The notes under the pieces were generated by a model. That model was not told the origin of the DNA, did not search any database, and saw nothing but the letters and a program-made list of their open reading frames with translations. Source: VRUE01 sp963697805 (lineage in GTDB: Bacteria; Actinomycetota; Thermoleophilia; Solirubrobacterales; 70-9). From it: a stretch of 64,000 nt of DNA. The DNA is taken from the NCBI GenBank assembly GCA_963697805.1, contig CAVOPB010000001.1, positions 620,001 to 684,000 of the forward strand, given 5' to 3'. Position numbers and translations under genes: made by a program. This document shows positions 1 through 6,871 of the stretch, piece by piece (the stretch's first letter is position 1; each line of letters starts with the position of its first letter).

Positions 1-637
1 AGCGCCTCAGAGCCGCTGGGTTGCGTAGCTCGTGACCGAGCTCCTCAAACTCTCGATCGACGATTCGAGCAACATAGGTGTCGAGCTGGGCACGTAGCGC
101 TCGGCCTGAGAGTCCACGAAGGCCAGGGAATCCGGAGGCGAGAATCTCGTCGACATAGCGATCAAGCGTCACCTCGGTCTCCCCCTCCAAGGCGGGGCGA
201 TTGCCCTCCAAGAGCTCCGCGAGACTGACGCTAACTGGTTCCTCGAGCCGCTCAGCCAGCGAGAGGGGCCGCATTCGTAGCGTCGGGATGCGGGCGGCTC
301 CGGAGTGCGTGCCACCTCCGTCGGGGGATACGGACCCTGTGAGCAAGTAGGTGCCCGCCTCTGCCCCTCGATCCACGGCCCTTCGGACGAGGTCCCAGGT
401 CTCGGGCATCCGCTGCCACTCGTCAATCAGCACTGGGGGCTGTTCATCCAACAAACGCTTCGGATCTGCTTGGGCCAGACTCAGACGTGCCGGGTCGTCG
501 AGCTCGTAGACAGTCCGAGCACGGCGCGAGGCGAGAGCGGTCTTCCCCACCGCTTTTGCGCCCTCGATGGCGACAGCGGGCAGGGACAAAAACAACTCGT
601 CCAACTCTGCTTCGAGTATGCGTGGGCGGTACTCCAT
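1..637 (-). CDS. AAA ATPase, DUF4143-type (partial, runs off the left edge)
   Basis: An open frame starts at ATG 637 and continues without a stop to the window edge, so the C-terminus is missing. The translation has a Walker A motif (GAKAVGKT, about residues 25-32), a Walker B-like VLIDEW, a sensor-like LLTGS and the MRPLSLAE segment seen in the AAA_14/DUF4143 family. Members are soluble P-loop ATPases of unclear role that often stand alone and are scattered by horizontal transfer. Here a 23-bp repeat array lies directly at the 5' end, which suggests self-regulation. The family call is firm. The cellular function is unknown. Confidence 0.82.
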   Translation of the reverse strand, partial: MEYRPRILEAELDELFLSLPAVAIEGAKAVGKTALASRRARTVYELDDPARLSLAQADPKRLLDEQPPVLIDEWQRMPETWDLVRRAVDRGAEAGTYLLTGSVSPDGGGTHSGAARIPTLRMRPLSLAERLEEPVSVSLAELLEGNRPALEGETEVTLDRYVDEILASGFPGLRGLSGRALRAQLDTYVARIVDREFEELGHELRNPAALRR

Positions 638-651
638 GGCTCTAGGTACTT

Positions 652-729
652 GATTCGACAAGCACTAGGATACAGATTCGACAGTAGTTAGGGAACAGAT
701 TCGACAACCTTTGGGATACAGTTTCGACG
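652..729. repeat. Four direct repeats with exact 23-bp period, upstream of the AAA ATPase
   Basis: The core GATTCGACA starts at 652, 675 and 698, and a variant GTTTCGACG starts at 721, giving an exact 23-bp register. The spacers also share GGATACA or GGGAACA just before the next core. The array sits 15 bases from the ATPase start codon, so its likely role is an operator or iteron-like binding site for that gene (inference). Two-turn spacing fits protein binding to one DNA face. Nothing else recognisable is seen between here and 881. Confidence 0.75.
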
Positions 730-881
730 GGAACTCTGGCTCCCCAAAGCGGCCATCGCGCTGGAGAATGGCGATCGCTAACAGCAGCCCTCACCGCTGC
801 TGGCAAGCGAATGGCGGACCCGTCTTCCCTCCTGACCATCGTCATCGTCGACGACATGCAGTGACCGGCGATGACGACCTC

Positions 882-2048
882 TCACCTCATCGCCGGCGCT
901 TCGGCGATCGCCTCGCCGAGGGCGCCAACCACCCGGTCGAGCCGCTCATCGCCGAGGTGCGGGTAGAGCGGCAGGCTCAGCTGGGTGCTGGCGACGCGCT
1001 CGCAGCGGGGCAGGCTCTGCTCACCGCGACCATAGGCGGTGAACTGGTTGATCGACGGGTAGAGGACGCTGGTCTGGACCCCGTGGCGTTCACTCAGGAG
1101 CCGGCGGACCTGGTCGCGCAGCTCGGCGTCCTCGAGCATCACCGGCATCACGTAGCAGGAGCTCGCACCCACCTGGTCGTCGCCGTAGGGCACGACGATT
1201 CCCTCGACGCCGGCGAGCAGCTCCCGATAGCGGCGGCTGAGACGACGGCGCTCCTCGATGTCGGCACCGAGGTCGGGGAGCCGGGCCGAGAGCAGAGCCG
1301 CGCGGGGCTCGTCGAGGCGGTAGTTGTAGCCGACGTCGACGACGTCGTAGCCCATCGCGTGGCCGCGATGGCGGTCCCAGGTGCCGGATGTCATCGCGTG
1401 CGAGCGGAGGCTCCGGGCGAGCTCGGCGACACCGGCGTCGTCGGTCGCCAACAGCCCCCCCTCGCCGCAGGAGAGGATCTTGTTGGAGAAGAAGCTGAAG
1501 GTCCCGGCGAGGCCATGGGTGCCGAGCTTGCGCTCGGAGCCCGGCAGGGTGGCGTCGGGGCTGTGTGCCGCGTCCTCGATCAGCGCCAGGCCCCGTTTCT
1601 CGCAGATCGCCCCCAGAGCCTCCAGCGGAGCTGCGTAGCCGCCGTAGTGGACGGCGCATATGGCCTTGGTGCGGTCGGTGACCCGAGCCTCAACGTCGAC
1701 GGGGTCGATCCCGAGGTCCTCCTGTCCCGCGACCTCCGCCAGCACCGGGGTGCCACCGCAGTAGCGGACCGCGGCGGCGGAGGCGATGAAGGTGATGCCC
1801 GGGACGATGACCTCGTCCCCGGGCCCGATCCCCGCGGCCAGGTAGGCGAGGTGGAGCGCCGCCGTGCAGCTGCTCGTCGCCACCGCGTGCTCGACCCCGA
1901 GATGGGCGCCGAACTCGGCCTCGAACGCCTCGATTCGGGGGCCCATCGTCAACCAGCCCGAGCGCAGGGTCTCGGCGACCGCCTCGACCTGGGACTCTGA
2001 AAGCTGAACGTCGAAGACCGGGATGCGCTCGATCTCTTCGGGGGTCAT
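882..2048 (-). CDS. DegT/DnrJ/EryC1/StrS-family PLP-dependent sugar aminotransferase
   Basis: The 388-residue protein, from ATG 2048, has the normal length of the family. It keeps the N-terminal substrate-loop GWLTMGP, the IEDAAH aspartate (about D159) and the Schiff-base lysine in SFFSNK (about K190) followed by SCGEGG. These enzymes transaminate nucleotide-linked keto-sugars for surface glycans. A longer upstream frame (to 2216) exists, but it is low-complexity and overlaps the divergent kelch gene, so I chose the start in front of MTPEEIERIP. The neighbouring glycosyltransferases support a role in polysaccharide or glycoconjugate synthesis. The exact sugar is not predictable. Confidence 0.9.
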   Translation of the reverse strand: MTPEEIERIPVFDVQLSESQVEAVAETLRSGWLTMGPRIEAFEAEFGAHLGVEHAVATSSCTAALHLAYLAAGIGPGDEVIVPGITFIASAAAVRYCGGTPVLAEVAGQEDLGIDPVDVEARVTDRTKAICAVHYGGYAAPLEALGAICEKRGLALIEDAAHSPDATLPGSERKLGTHGLAGTFSFFSNKILSCGEGGLLATDDAGVAELARSLRSHAMTSGTWDRHRGHAMGYDVVDVGYNYRLDEPRAALLSARLPDLGADIEERRRLSRRYRELLAGVEGIVVPYGDDQVGASSCYVMPVMLEDAELRDQVRRLLSERHGVQTSVLYPSINQFTAYGRGEQSLPRCERVASTQLSLPLYPHLGDERLDRVVGALGEAIAEAPAMR

Positions 2049-2129
2049 CGTCCCGCCTGATTCAAGCAGCGGCCGGCCAACCCTGCCCGCGCGGGCGGGT
2101 GCCGAGCGCTCCGCCATACTTTTCCGCAG

Positions 2130-3299
2130 GTGAAAGGCAGTGGGCTCAAGCTGGTCGCGGCGATTGCGATCGCGATGACGGTCGTGTTCGTGGTCGGCGT
2201 CCTCGCCGCTGTCCACGCGATCAACCTGCCGGGCAACCTGCGTCAGTCGCTGGGCCTGGCCACGAAGACGCCCAACCCGCCCTGCCGCATCGGCCTCTAC
2301 CGCGAAGACCCGAAGTCACCCCCCGCCCCCTCCGGCCAATGGCGGTTCGAACCGGAAACGCCGCGGACCCAGATCGAGGCGAGCGCGATCGCGATCGGCC
2401 CCGTGATCTACGTCACCGGGGGCAGTGCGCCCGGCAACCTGCGCCGGGTCACCGCATTCGACACCCGAACGAGTAAATGGAGTGACCCGACCTCGCTTCC
2501 GACGGGCCTCAACCACAGCCAGGTGGCCACCCACGACGGCAACCTCTACCTGGCGGGCGGCTACCTCGAAGGCGAAGAACCGACCGCGAACGTTTGGCAG
2601 TACGACCCGCGGACCGACCGCTGGTCCCAGCTGCCGGACCTGCTGCAGCCAAGCGCCGCCGGGGCCGTGGTGGCGATCGGCGAAAAGCTCTACGTCGCCT
2701 CCGGCGCACCCCAGACGTTCGATGTCAGTGGACCGATCGTCCCCTACAGCGCCCTTCAGATCTACGACTTCAAGACCGGGGAATGGTCATATGGCGCGCC
2801 GATCCCGCACCCGCGCCACCACGTCGGCGCGGCGGCACTGGGGGGCAAGCTCTACGTGGTCGGCGGACGCGGAGTGGTCGGAGGCCCGACCGAAAATGAC
2901 CGCTCGCTCGACACCTTCGAACGCTATGACCCCGCCGGCAACAGCTGGGAGAGCCTCCCCCCGATCCCGCTTGGCGCCGCCTCGATCGGCCTGGTCGCGA
3001 TCGACGGCACGCTGGTCTCGGTCGGCGGCGACAATCAGAGCCACTGGGAAGAAGGCGGAGGCTGGGTGACGCCCAGCGCCTGGTCCTTCAACCCGCAGAG
3101 CAACCGCTGGACCCGCCTCCCAAATATGCACTTCGAACGACGCGGCAGCGGCGTCGCCGCGACCGAAGGCCGCATCTACGCGCTCGGCGGCAGCTACTGC
3201 CCCGGCCTGAAGCCGAACGGCCCGATCGGGACCCACACGGTCGAGTCGCTGCCCGCCTCCGCGGTGATCCGCGCCGAACGGGCACAGCAATCGAACTGA
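2130..3299 (+). CDS. Membrane-anchored kelch-repeat protein
   Basis: A GTG start at 2130 gives 389 residues. Residues 8-30 form a hydrophobic segment that would anchor or export the protein. The rest carries kelch-type blade repeats, with recurring GG followed by a hydrophobic stretch and an aromatic/Trp (for example YVTGGS, YLAGGY, YVVGGR, YALGGS, each with a partner Trp in a K/RWS-like segment), so a six- or seven-bladed beta-propeller outside the membrane is expected. No catalytic residues are recognisable. It is divergent from the aminotransferase gene and convergent with the following minus-strand gene. Extracellular binding or scaffolding is likely. Confidence 0.85.
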   Translation: MKGSGLKLVAAIAIAMTVVFVVGVLAAVHAINLPGNLRQSLGLATKTPNPPCRIGLYREDPKSPPAPSGQWRFEPETPRTQIEASAIAIGPVIYVTGGSAPGNLRRVTAFDTRTSKWSDPTSLPTGLNHSQVATHDGNLYLAGGYLEGEEPTANVWQYDPRTDRWSQLPDLLQPSAAGAVVAIGEKLYVASGAPQTFDVSGPIVPYSALQIYDFKTGEWSYGAPIPHPRHHVGAAALGGKLYVVGGRGVVGGPTENDRSLDTFERYDPAGNSWESLPPIPLGAASIGLVAIDGTLVSVGGDNQSHWEEGGGWVTPSAWSFNPQSNRWTRLPNMHFERRGSGVAATEGRIYALGGSYCPGLKPNGPIGTHTVESLPASAVIRAERAQQSN

Positions 3300-3302
3300 G
3301 GC

Positions 3303-3828
3303 TCAGGGAACCTGCTGAACGCTGTCCTTGGATAGGCGCAGCGCTTCGCCGGCCACCGGGCTGAAGACCTCGATCTGGACGTTTCCCGGATAGGCCATGT
3401 GGATGTTGTTGGGCGATTCGGTGTCGAGCAGGATCACGGCGCCGTCGTCGCTGCTGGCGATTTCGTCGCCCTGCCGGCGGGCGGTTTTTTCCAGCGCGCT
3501 GGGCGCGTCCTCGAGCGGATAGGAGGCGACGGTGAGGTATTCGCCCCGGGCGCCCGCATCGGTGCCGGAGGGCACATAGCGCACGAAGACCCTGCCGTTG
3601 TCGGTTTCCGTCAGCTCGTATTCGGTGTTTTCGATTTCGCCGACCCAGTAGACCGCGTGATCGGCCCCATCGGCGAAACCTTCGAGCTCGGAGCTGCTCA
3701 CGATCTGCGGCTCCCCGGGCGTGAGCGAGACCTGCGTCGTCGCCACCGCCGAGCACCATCACCACCAGCACCACGGTGAGCGCGGCCGCGAGGACCGCGA
3801 GGACAACCTGTAGGCGACGGCTCTGCAT
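3303..3828 (-). pseudogene. Membrane-anchored hypothetical protein, frameshifted; paralogue of the gene at 3969
   Basis: ATG 3828 opens a frame with a signal anchor (QVVLAVLAAALTVVLVV) followed by GGGDD. Near 3748 the coding frame changes, and the remaining about 140 residues (VYWVG, RVFVRYVPSG, NIHMAYPGNVQIEVF) continue to the stop at 3303. This soluble part aligns by eye with the next gene (IYWAG, RTYVRYLTG, SVYLAYPGQEVQIEVF). Joining the two frames recreates the same architecture as the paralogue: anchor, Gly-rich linker, about 140-residue domain. A one-base indel in the GGCGGTGGCGACGAC run would explain it. It is either a sequencing error or a recent lesion. Function is unknown. Confidence 0.7.
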
Positions 3829-3968
3829 CGGGGCGTAACCGTATACGGCGGCCGATGCGGATACTCTTGCGCCCAGTCACGGGCGTCTTCCGCCCAGGTA
3901 CCGCCCAGAAAAACAGAGCCCAAGGAGGCAGGCCGGATGCAGTCAGAGAGTTCTCGCGGAGTGAGCAG

Positions 3969-4517
3969 ATGAGCGACAACCGCGGCCAACTCCGCCTCGT
4001 GGCCGTCTTGATCGCCCTGCCGCTGATCGCGATCGCGATCTGGGCGATCGGAGGCTGTGGTGGAGGCGGCGACAACAGCTCCTCCGAATCGACGGTCTCG
4101 GCCGAGATCGTCGACGCCGAAGCCCTCAAGGAACGATCCGAAGACGAGGAAATGCCGATCTACTGGGCCGGCGAACAGGCGGGGACGGAACTCGAACTCA
4201 GCGTGCCGGAAGAAGGCCGGACCTACGTCCGCTACCTGACCGGGAACGCCGAAGCCGGCGATCCGCAGCCGAATTTCCTCACCGTCGGCACCTACGCGTT
4301 CGCCGAACCGGTCCCGGCGCTCGAAGAACTCGCCGAAAAACCGGGCGGCGTCCAGCGCAGCGTCCCGGGTGGCGGCATCGCCTACTTCAACCGAAACGGG
4401 CCGAACAGCGTCTACCTCGCCTATCCGGGCCAGGAAGTTCAGATCGAGGTCTTCGACCCGGATCCGAAGCGGGCGAAGGAACTCGCGACCTCGGGCGAGA
4501 TCGTCCCGATCAAGTAG
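3969..4517 (+). CDS. Membrane-anchored hypothetical protein, intact paralogue of the divergent neighbour
   Basis: The protein has 182 residues from ATG 3969, chosen because a GGAG lies just upstream and the transmembrane segment then falls at the N-terminus. Residues about 8-27 are hydrophobic and are followed by GGCGGGGD, which could be lipidated at the cysteine, and then an acidic linker. The C-terminal domain contains IYWAG, RTYVRYLTGN and LAYPGQEVQIEVFDP, shared with the frameshifted gene on the other side of a roughly 140-bp divergent region. I recognise no known family. An extracytoplasmic location is likely. Confidence 0.75.
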   Translation: MSDNRGQLRLVAVLIALPLIAIAIWAIGGCGGGGDNSSSESTVSAEIVDAEALKERSEDEEMPIYWAGEQAGTELELSVPEEGRTYVRYLTGNAEAGDPQPNFLTVGTYAFAEPVPALEELAEKPGGVQRSVPGGGIAYFNRNGPNSVYLAYPGQEVQIEVFDPDPKRAKELATSGEIVPIK

Positions 4518-4556
4518 GCCGCGGTCCCCAGCGGACGCCGTGGAACAATCGCGGCG

Positions 4557-5270
4557 ATGAAGCTGCTCGTGTTCATCCCGGCCTGGAACGAGGAGGGCTC
4601 GATCTCGGCGGTGATCGCCGACGTCCGCGAGCACCTGCCGGAGGCCGACGTGCTGGTGGTCGATGACGGCTCGACCGACTCGACCGTGGCCCTCGCGCGA
4701 AAGGCCGGCGCCAAGGTCGCCTCCCTCCCCTTCAACGAAGGCGTGGGGGCCGCCCACCAGACGGGGTACATGCTCGCTCTGCGCGCCAACTACGCCATCT
4801 GCGGGCATCTCGACGGGGACGGCCAGCACCCGGCCCGCGAGTTGGCCCGGCTCGTCGCCGCCGTCGAGGCCGGTGAGGCCGACCTGATCGTCGGCTCGCG
4901 CTTCGGGGCCGAGAGCAGCTATCAGGCCTCGTTCTTCCGGCGGGTCGGCCAACGGCTCTTCGGCTCGATCGTGTCCCTCTTCACGCGCCAGCAGTTCACC
5001 GATACCACCAGTGGGATGCGGGCCCTGAACCGGCGTGCCCTCTCGATGTTCGCCCAGCGCTACTCATCGGAGTACGCCGAGGTCGAGTCGCTTCAGCAGG
5101 CCGTCCGTGGCGGGCTCCGGGTCGAGGAGCTGCCGGTGGAAATGAGGTCGCGCAGCCATGGCGTCTCCTTCCTCACGCCCGCCCGATCGGTGATCTACAT
5201 CGTCCACACGTTGATCGTGCTGTTCGTCGGCCAGATCCGCTCCAGGGCAACCATTCCCGACGCCGAATGA
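4557..5270 (+). CDS. GT2-family polyprenol-phosphate glycosyltransferase (DPM1-like)
   Basis: The 237 residues begin LLVFIPAWNEEGSI and carry the GT-A motifs: VVDDGSTDST for nucleotide binding, HLDGDGQHPA as the metal-binding DxD region, and GSRF plus TDTTSGMRALNR later, as in dolichol/polyprenol-phosphate mannosyl- or glucosyltransferases. The protein lacks long membrane helices except a short hydrophobic C-terminus. The gene overlaps the following DUF2304 gene by four bases (ATGA). This pair is a recurring unit in bacteria and archaea, and it supports transfer of a sugar to a lipid carrier at the inner face of the membrane. Confidence 0.9.
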   Translation: MKLLVFIPAWNEEGSISAVIADVREHLPEADVLVVDDGSTDSTVALARKAGAKVASLPFNEGVGAAHQTGYMLALRANYAICGHLDGDGQHPARELARLVAAVEAGEADLIVGSRFGAESSYQASFFRRVGQRLFGSIVSLFTRQQFTDTTSGMRALNRRALSMFAQRYSSEYAEVESLQQAVRGGLRVEELPVEMRSRSHGVSFLTPARSVIYIVHTLIVLFVGQIRSRATIPDAE

Positions 5271-5680
5271 ACGCTGCCGCGGCCTCAACCGCCGAACCGG
5301 TCTACCAGCTGACGACCCAGACGCGGATCATCGCGGTGATCCTCGCCGTCCTCTTCATGGTCTTCATCGTCGAGCTGATCCGGCGCGACAAACTTCTGGA
5401 GCGCTACAGCATCGTCTGGTTCGCGGCGGGAGCGGTGATGATCGTCGGAGCGCTTGTCCCGCAGCCGCTCCAGCTGCTCGCGAACGTCCTTGGCGTCCGC
5501 GACATCACCATCGCCCTGTTCTCCCTCGTCCTCATCGTGCTGCTGGCGCTGGCGCTCAACTTCAGCGTCATCGCCTCGCGCCACACCAAACAGATCACCC
5601 GCCTGGCGCAGGAGCGCGCGGTCGAGACCCTCAGAGAGCCCGACTGGGCCGACGTTCTCGACGAGCGCGAGCGGGACTGA
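5267..5680 (+). CDS. DUF2304 membrane protein
   Basis: This 137-residue protein has three hydrophobic segments (about residues 18-36, 49-64 and 80-101) and a charged C-terminal tail. It contains the RDKLLERYSIVWF segment typical of DUF2304. The family is nearly always translationally coupled to a DPM1-like glycosyltransferase, and here the start codon overlaps that gene's stop. It probably docks the transferase to the membrane or helps lipid-sugar handling. Molecular function is not established. Confidence 0.85.
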   Translation: MNAAAASTAEPVYQLTTQTRIIAVILAVLFMVFIVELIRRDKLLERYSIVWFAAGAVMIVGALVPQPLQLLANVLGVRDITIALFSLVLIVLLALALNFSVIASRHTKQITRLAQERAVETLREPDWADVLDERERD

Positions 5681-5695
5681 GCGGGGCCAGAAGCA

Positions 5696-5724
5696 GATCC
5701 GGCCGCCCGATGGGCGGCCGGATC
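5696..5724 (-). terminator. Hairpin terminator, copy 1 of the collagen-gene 3' hairpin
   Basis: Perfect 13-bp arms (GATCCGGCCGCCC and its complement) enclose a three-base loop. Read on the minus strand the hairpin is followed by a short pyrimidine-rich stretch. The same hairpin follows both collagen-like genes (6819, 8994). Here no intact minus-strand gene precedes it; an IS481 element does. Confidence 0.7.
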
Positions 5725-5797
5725 GAAATGCGGAACTGAGTCCCGCCTAGTTGTAGTTCCTCACCACGTTGTTCATCCGGGCCTCCTTGAAGGCTGG

Positions 5798-5813
5798 GGG
5801 TGTCTAGACACCC
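5798..5813. promoter_or_regulatory. Perfect 16-bp palindrome upstream of the IS481 transposase
   Basis: GGGTGTCTAGACACCC is a perfect palindrome centred on TCTAGA. It is followed by AAGGAGG, a strong ribosome binding site, 13 bases upstream of the transposase ATG. Position suggests an operator or part of the element's regulatory end. This is inference. Confidence 0.45.
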
Positions 5814-5833
5814 AGCAACAAGGAGGACACCGG

Positions 5834-6790
5834 ATGAAGCTCCACGCTAACGCCCGCACCTGCCCGAACTCTCGCAAGCTCCTGGTCAGGCGGATCGAAG
5901 AGAAGAACTGGTCGCTGATGGCGGCGGCCGAGGCCGCCGGCATCAGCGAGCGAAGCGCCGCCAAGTGGCTAGCCCGCTGGCGGGCCGAGGGCGAGGCCGG
6001 CCTGCTTGACCGCAGCTCCGCGCCGAGGAGGCGCCCGACGCAGCTGCCTGCCGACCGCGTCAGGGCGATCGAGGCCCTGCGGAGGCTGCGGATGACTGCA
6101 GCGGAGATCGCCGAGGTCCTGGACATGGCGCTCTCGACCGTCTCGAGGTGGCTGCAGAAGATCGGCCTCGGCAAGCGCAGCCGCCTCGAGCCACCCGAGC
6201 CGCCCAACCGCTACGAGCGCTCCCGGCCGGGCGAGTTGATCCACGTCGACGTCAAGAAGCTGGGGCGCATCCTGCGGCCCGGTCACCGCGTCACAGGCAA
6301 CCGCCGCGATCGCTTCACCGATGCCCGCGGCTACCGGGTCGCCGGCTGGGAGTTTGTCCACGTCTGCGTCGATGACGCCACCCGCCTGGCCTTCGTCGAG
6401 GTGCTCGCAGACGAGCGCGGCGAGACGGCCGCCGGCTTCCTGCGCCGGGCGGCGGCGTGGTTTGCCTCGATGGGCGTCACGGTCGAGCGGGTGATGAGCG
6501 ACAACGGCTCCTGCTACCGCTCCCACGTGCACGCGAGGGCCTGTCGCGAGCTCGGGATCCGCCACCTGCGAACCCGGCCCTACCGGCCGCGGACAAACGG
6601 CAAGGCCGAGCGCTTCATCCAGACGCTCACCAACCGCTGGGCCTACGGCGCCATCTACGCCAACTCAGCCGAGCGGACCGCAGCGCTTCCCGGCTGGCTG
6701 ACCCACTACAACTTCAGCCGACGACACGGCTCTCTCGGCCGCAGGGCGCCCGCGGCTCGGCTCGCCGAGTTGGAACAACGTCCTGAGTAG
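5834..6790 (+). CDS. IS481-family transposase
   Basis: The 318-residue protein has N-terminal helix-turn-helix regions (about 25-50 and 85-110) and an rve-type DDE core: D139 in IHVDV, D223 in MSDNGS and E259 in NGKAERF, with the D-to-E spacing of 35 residues typical of this fold. The start is fixed by AAGGAGG upstream of ATG 5834. The last codons look slightly off: the C-terminus reads AELEQRPE, whereas the +1 frame reads NNVLSSDQG, which resembles the usual IS481 tail and coincides with the right inverted repeat. The protein is probably still functional. Confidence 0.93.
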   Translation: MKLHANARTCPNSRKLLVRRIEEKNWSLMAAAEAAGISERSAAKWLARWRAEGEAGLLDRSSAPRRRPTQLPADRVRAIEALRRLRMTAAEIAEVLDMALSTVSRWLQKIGLGKRSRLEPPEPPNRYERSRPGELIHVDVKKLGRILRPGHRVTGNRRDRFTDARGYRVAGWEFVHVCVDDATRLAFVEVLADERGETAAGFLRRAAAWFASMGVTVERVMSDNGSCYRSHVHARACRELGIRHLRTRPYRPRTNGKAERFIQTLTNRWAYGAIYANSAERTAALPGWLTHYNFSRRHGSLGRRAPAARLAELEQRPE

Positions 6791-6818
6791 CGATCAGGGC
6801 TGAGCCGGGCCGAAAGAA

Positions 6819-6846
6819 ATCCGGCCGCCTCGATGGGCGGCCGGAT
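6819..6846 (-). terminator. Hairpin terminator of the first collagen-like gene
   Basis: Arms of 11 bp (ATCCGGCCGCC and complement) with a six-base loop. On the minus strand TTTCTTTC follows the hairpin, consistent with intrinsic termination. It sits just after the collagen-like gene's stop at 6872-6874 in transcription order. Confidence 0.8.
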
Positions 6847-6871
6847 CCCCTGATGCGGACTACAGCCCCGC

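Larger units (their letters stand above)
5752..6796 (+). mobile_element. IS481-family insertion sequence
   Basis: The element carries one transposase gene. Imperfect inverted repeats lie outside it: CTCACCACGTTGTTC at 5760-5774 matches the complement of GAACAACGTCCTGAG at 6773-6787 in 13 of 15 positions. The left copy extends outward to a TGT at 5752-5754 region, as expected for IS481 ends. The outer right boundary is uncertain by several bases, and I cannot see a clear target-site duplication. About 75 bp of sequence related to the 3' end of a collagen-like gene lies on both sides. Confidence 0.75.

Noticed and set aside
642..857. A 71-codon minus-strand frame between the ATPase and the aminotransferase
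   Set aside because: It runs through the 23-bp repeat array, has no family resemblance and no convincing ribosome binding site.
2049..2216. N-terminal extension of the aminotransferase by 56 residues
   Set aside because: The extension is His/Arg/Asp-rich, overlaps the divergent kelch gene's start and is absent from the family layout.
5747..5776. A nine-residue minus-strand peptide MNNVVRNYN with a strong upstream GGAGG
   Set aside because: It is the left inverted repeat of the IS481 element, whose mirror copy at the right end encodes a similar transposase tail. The ribosome-binding-like sequence belongs to the element end.
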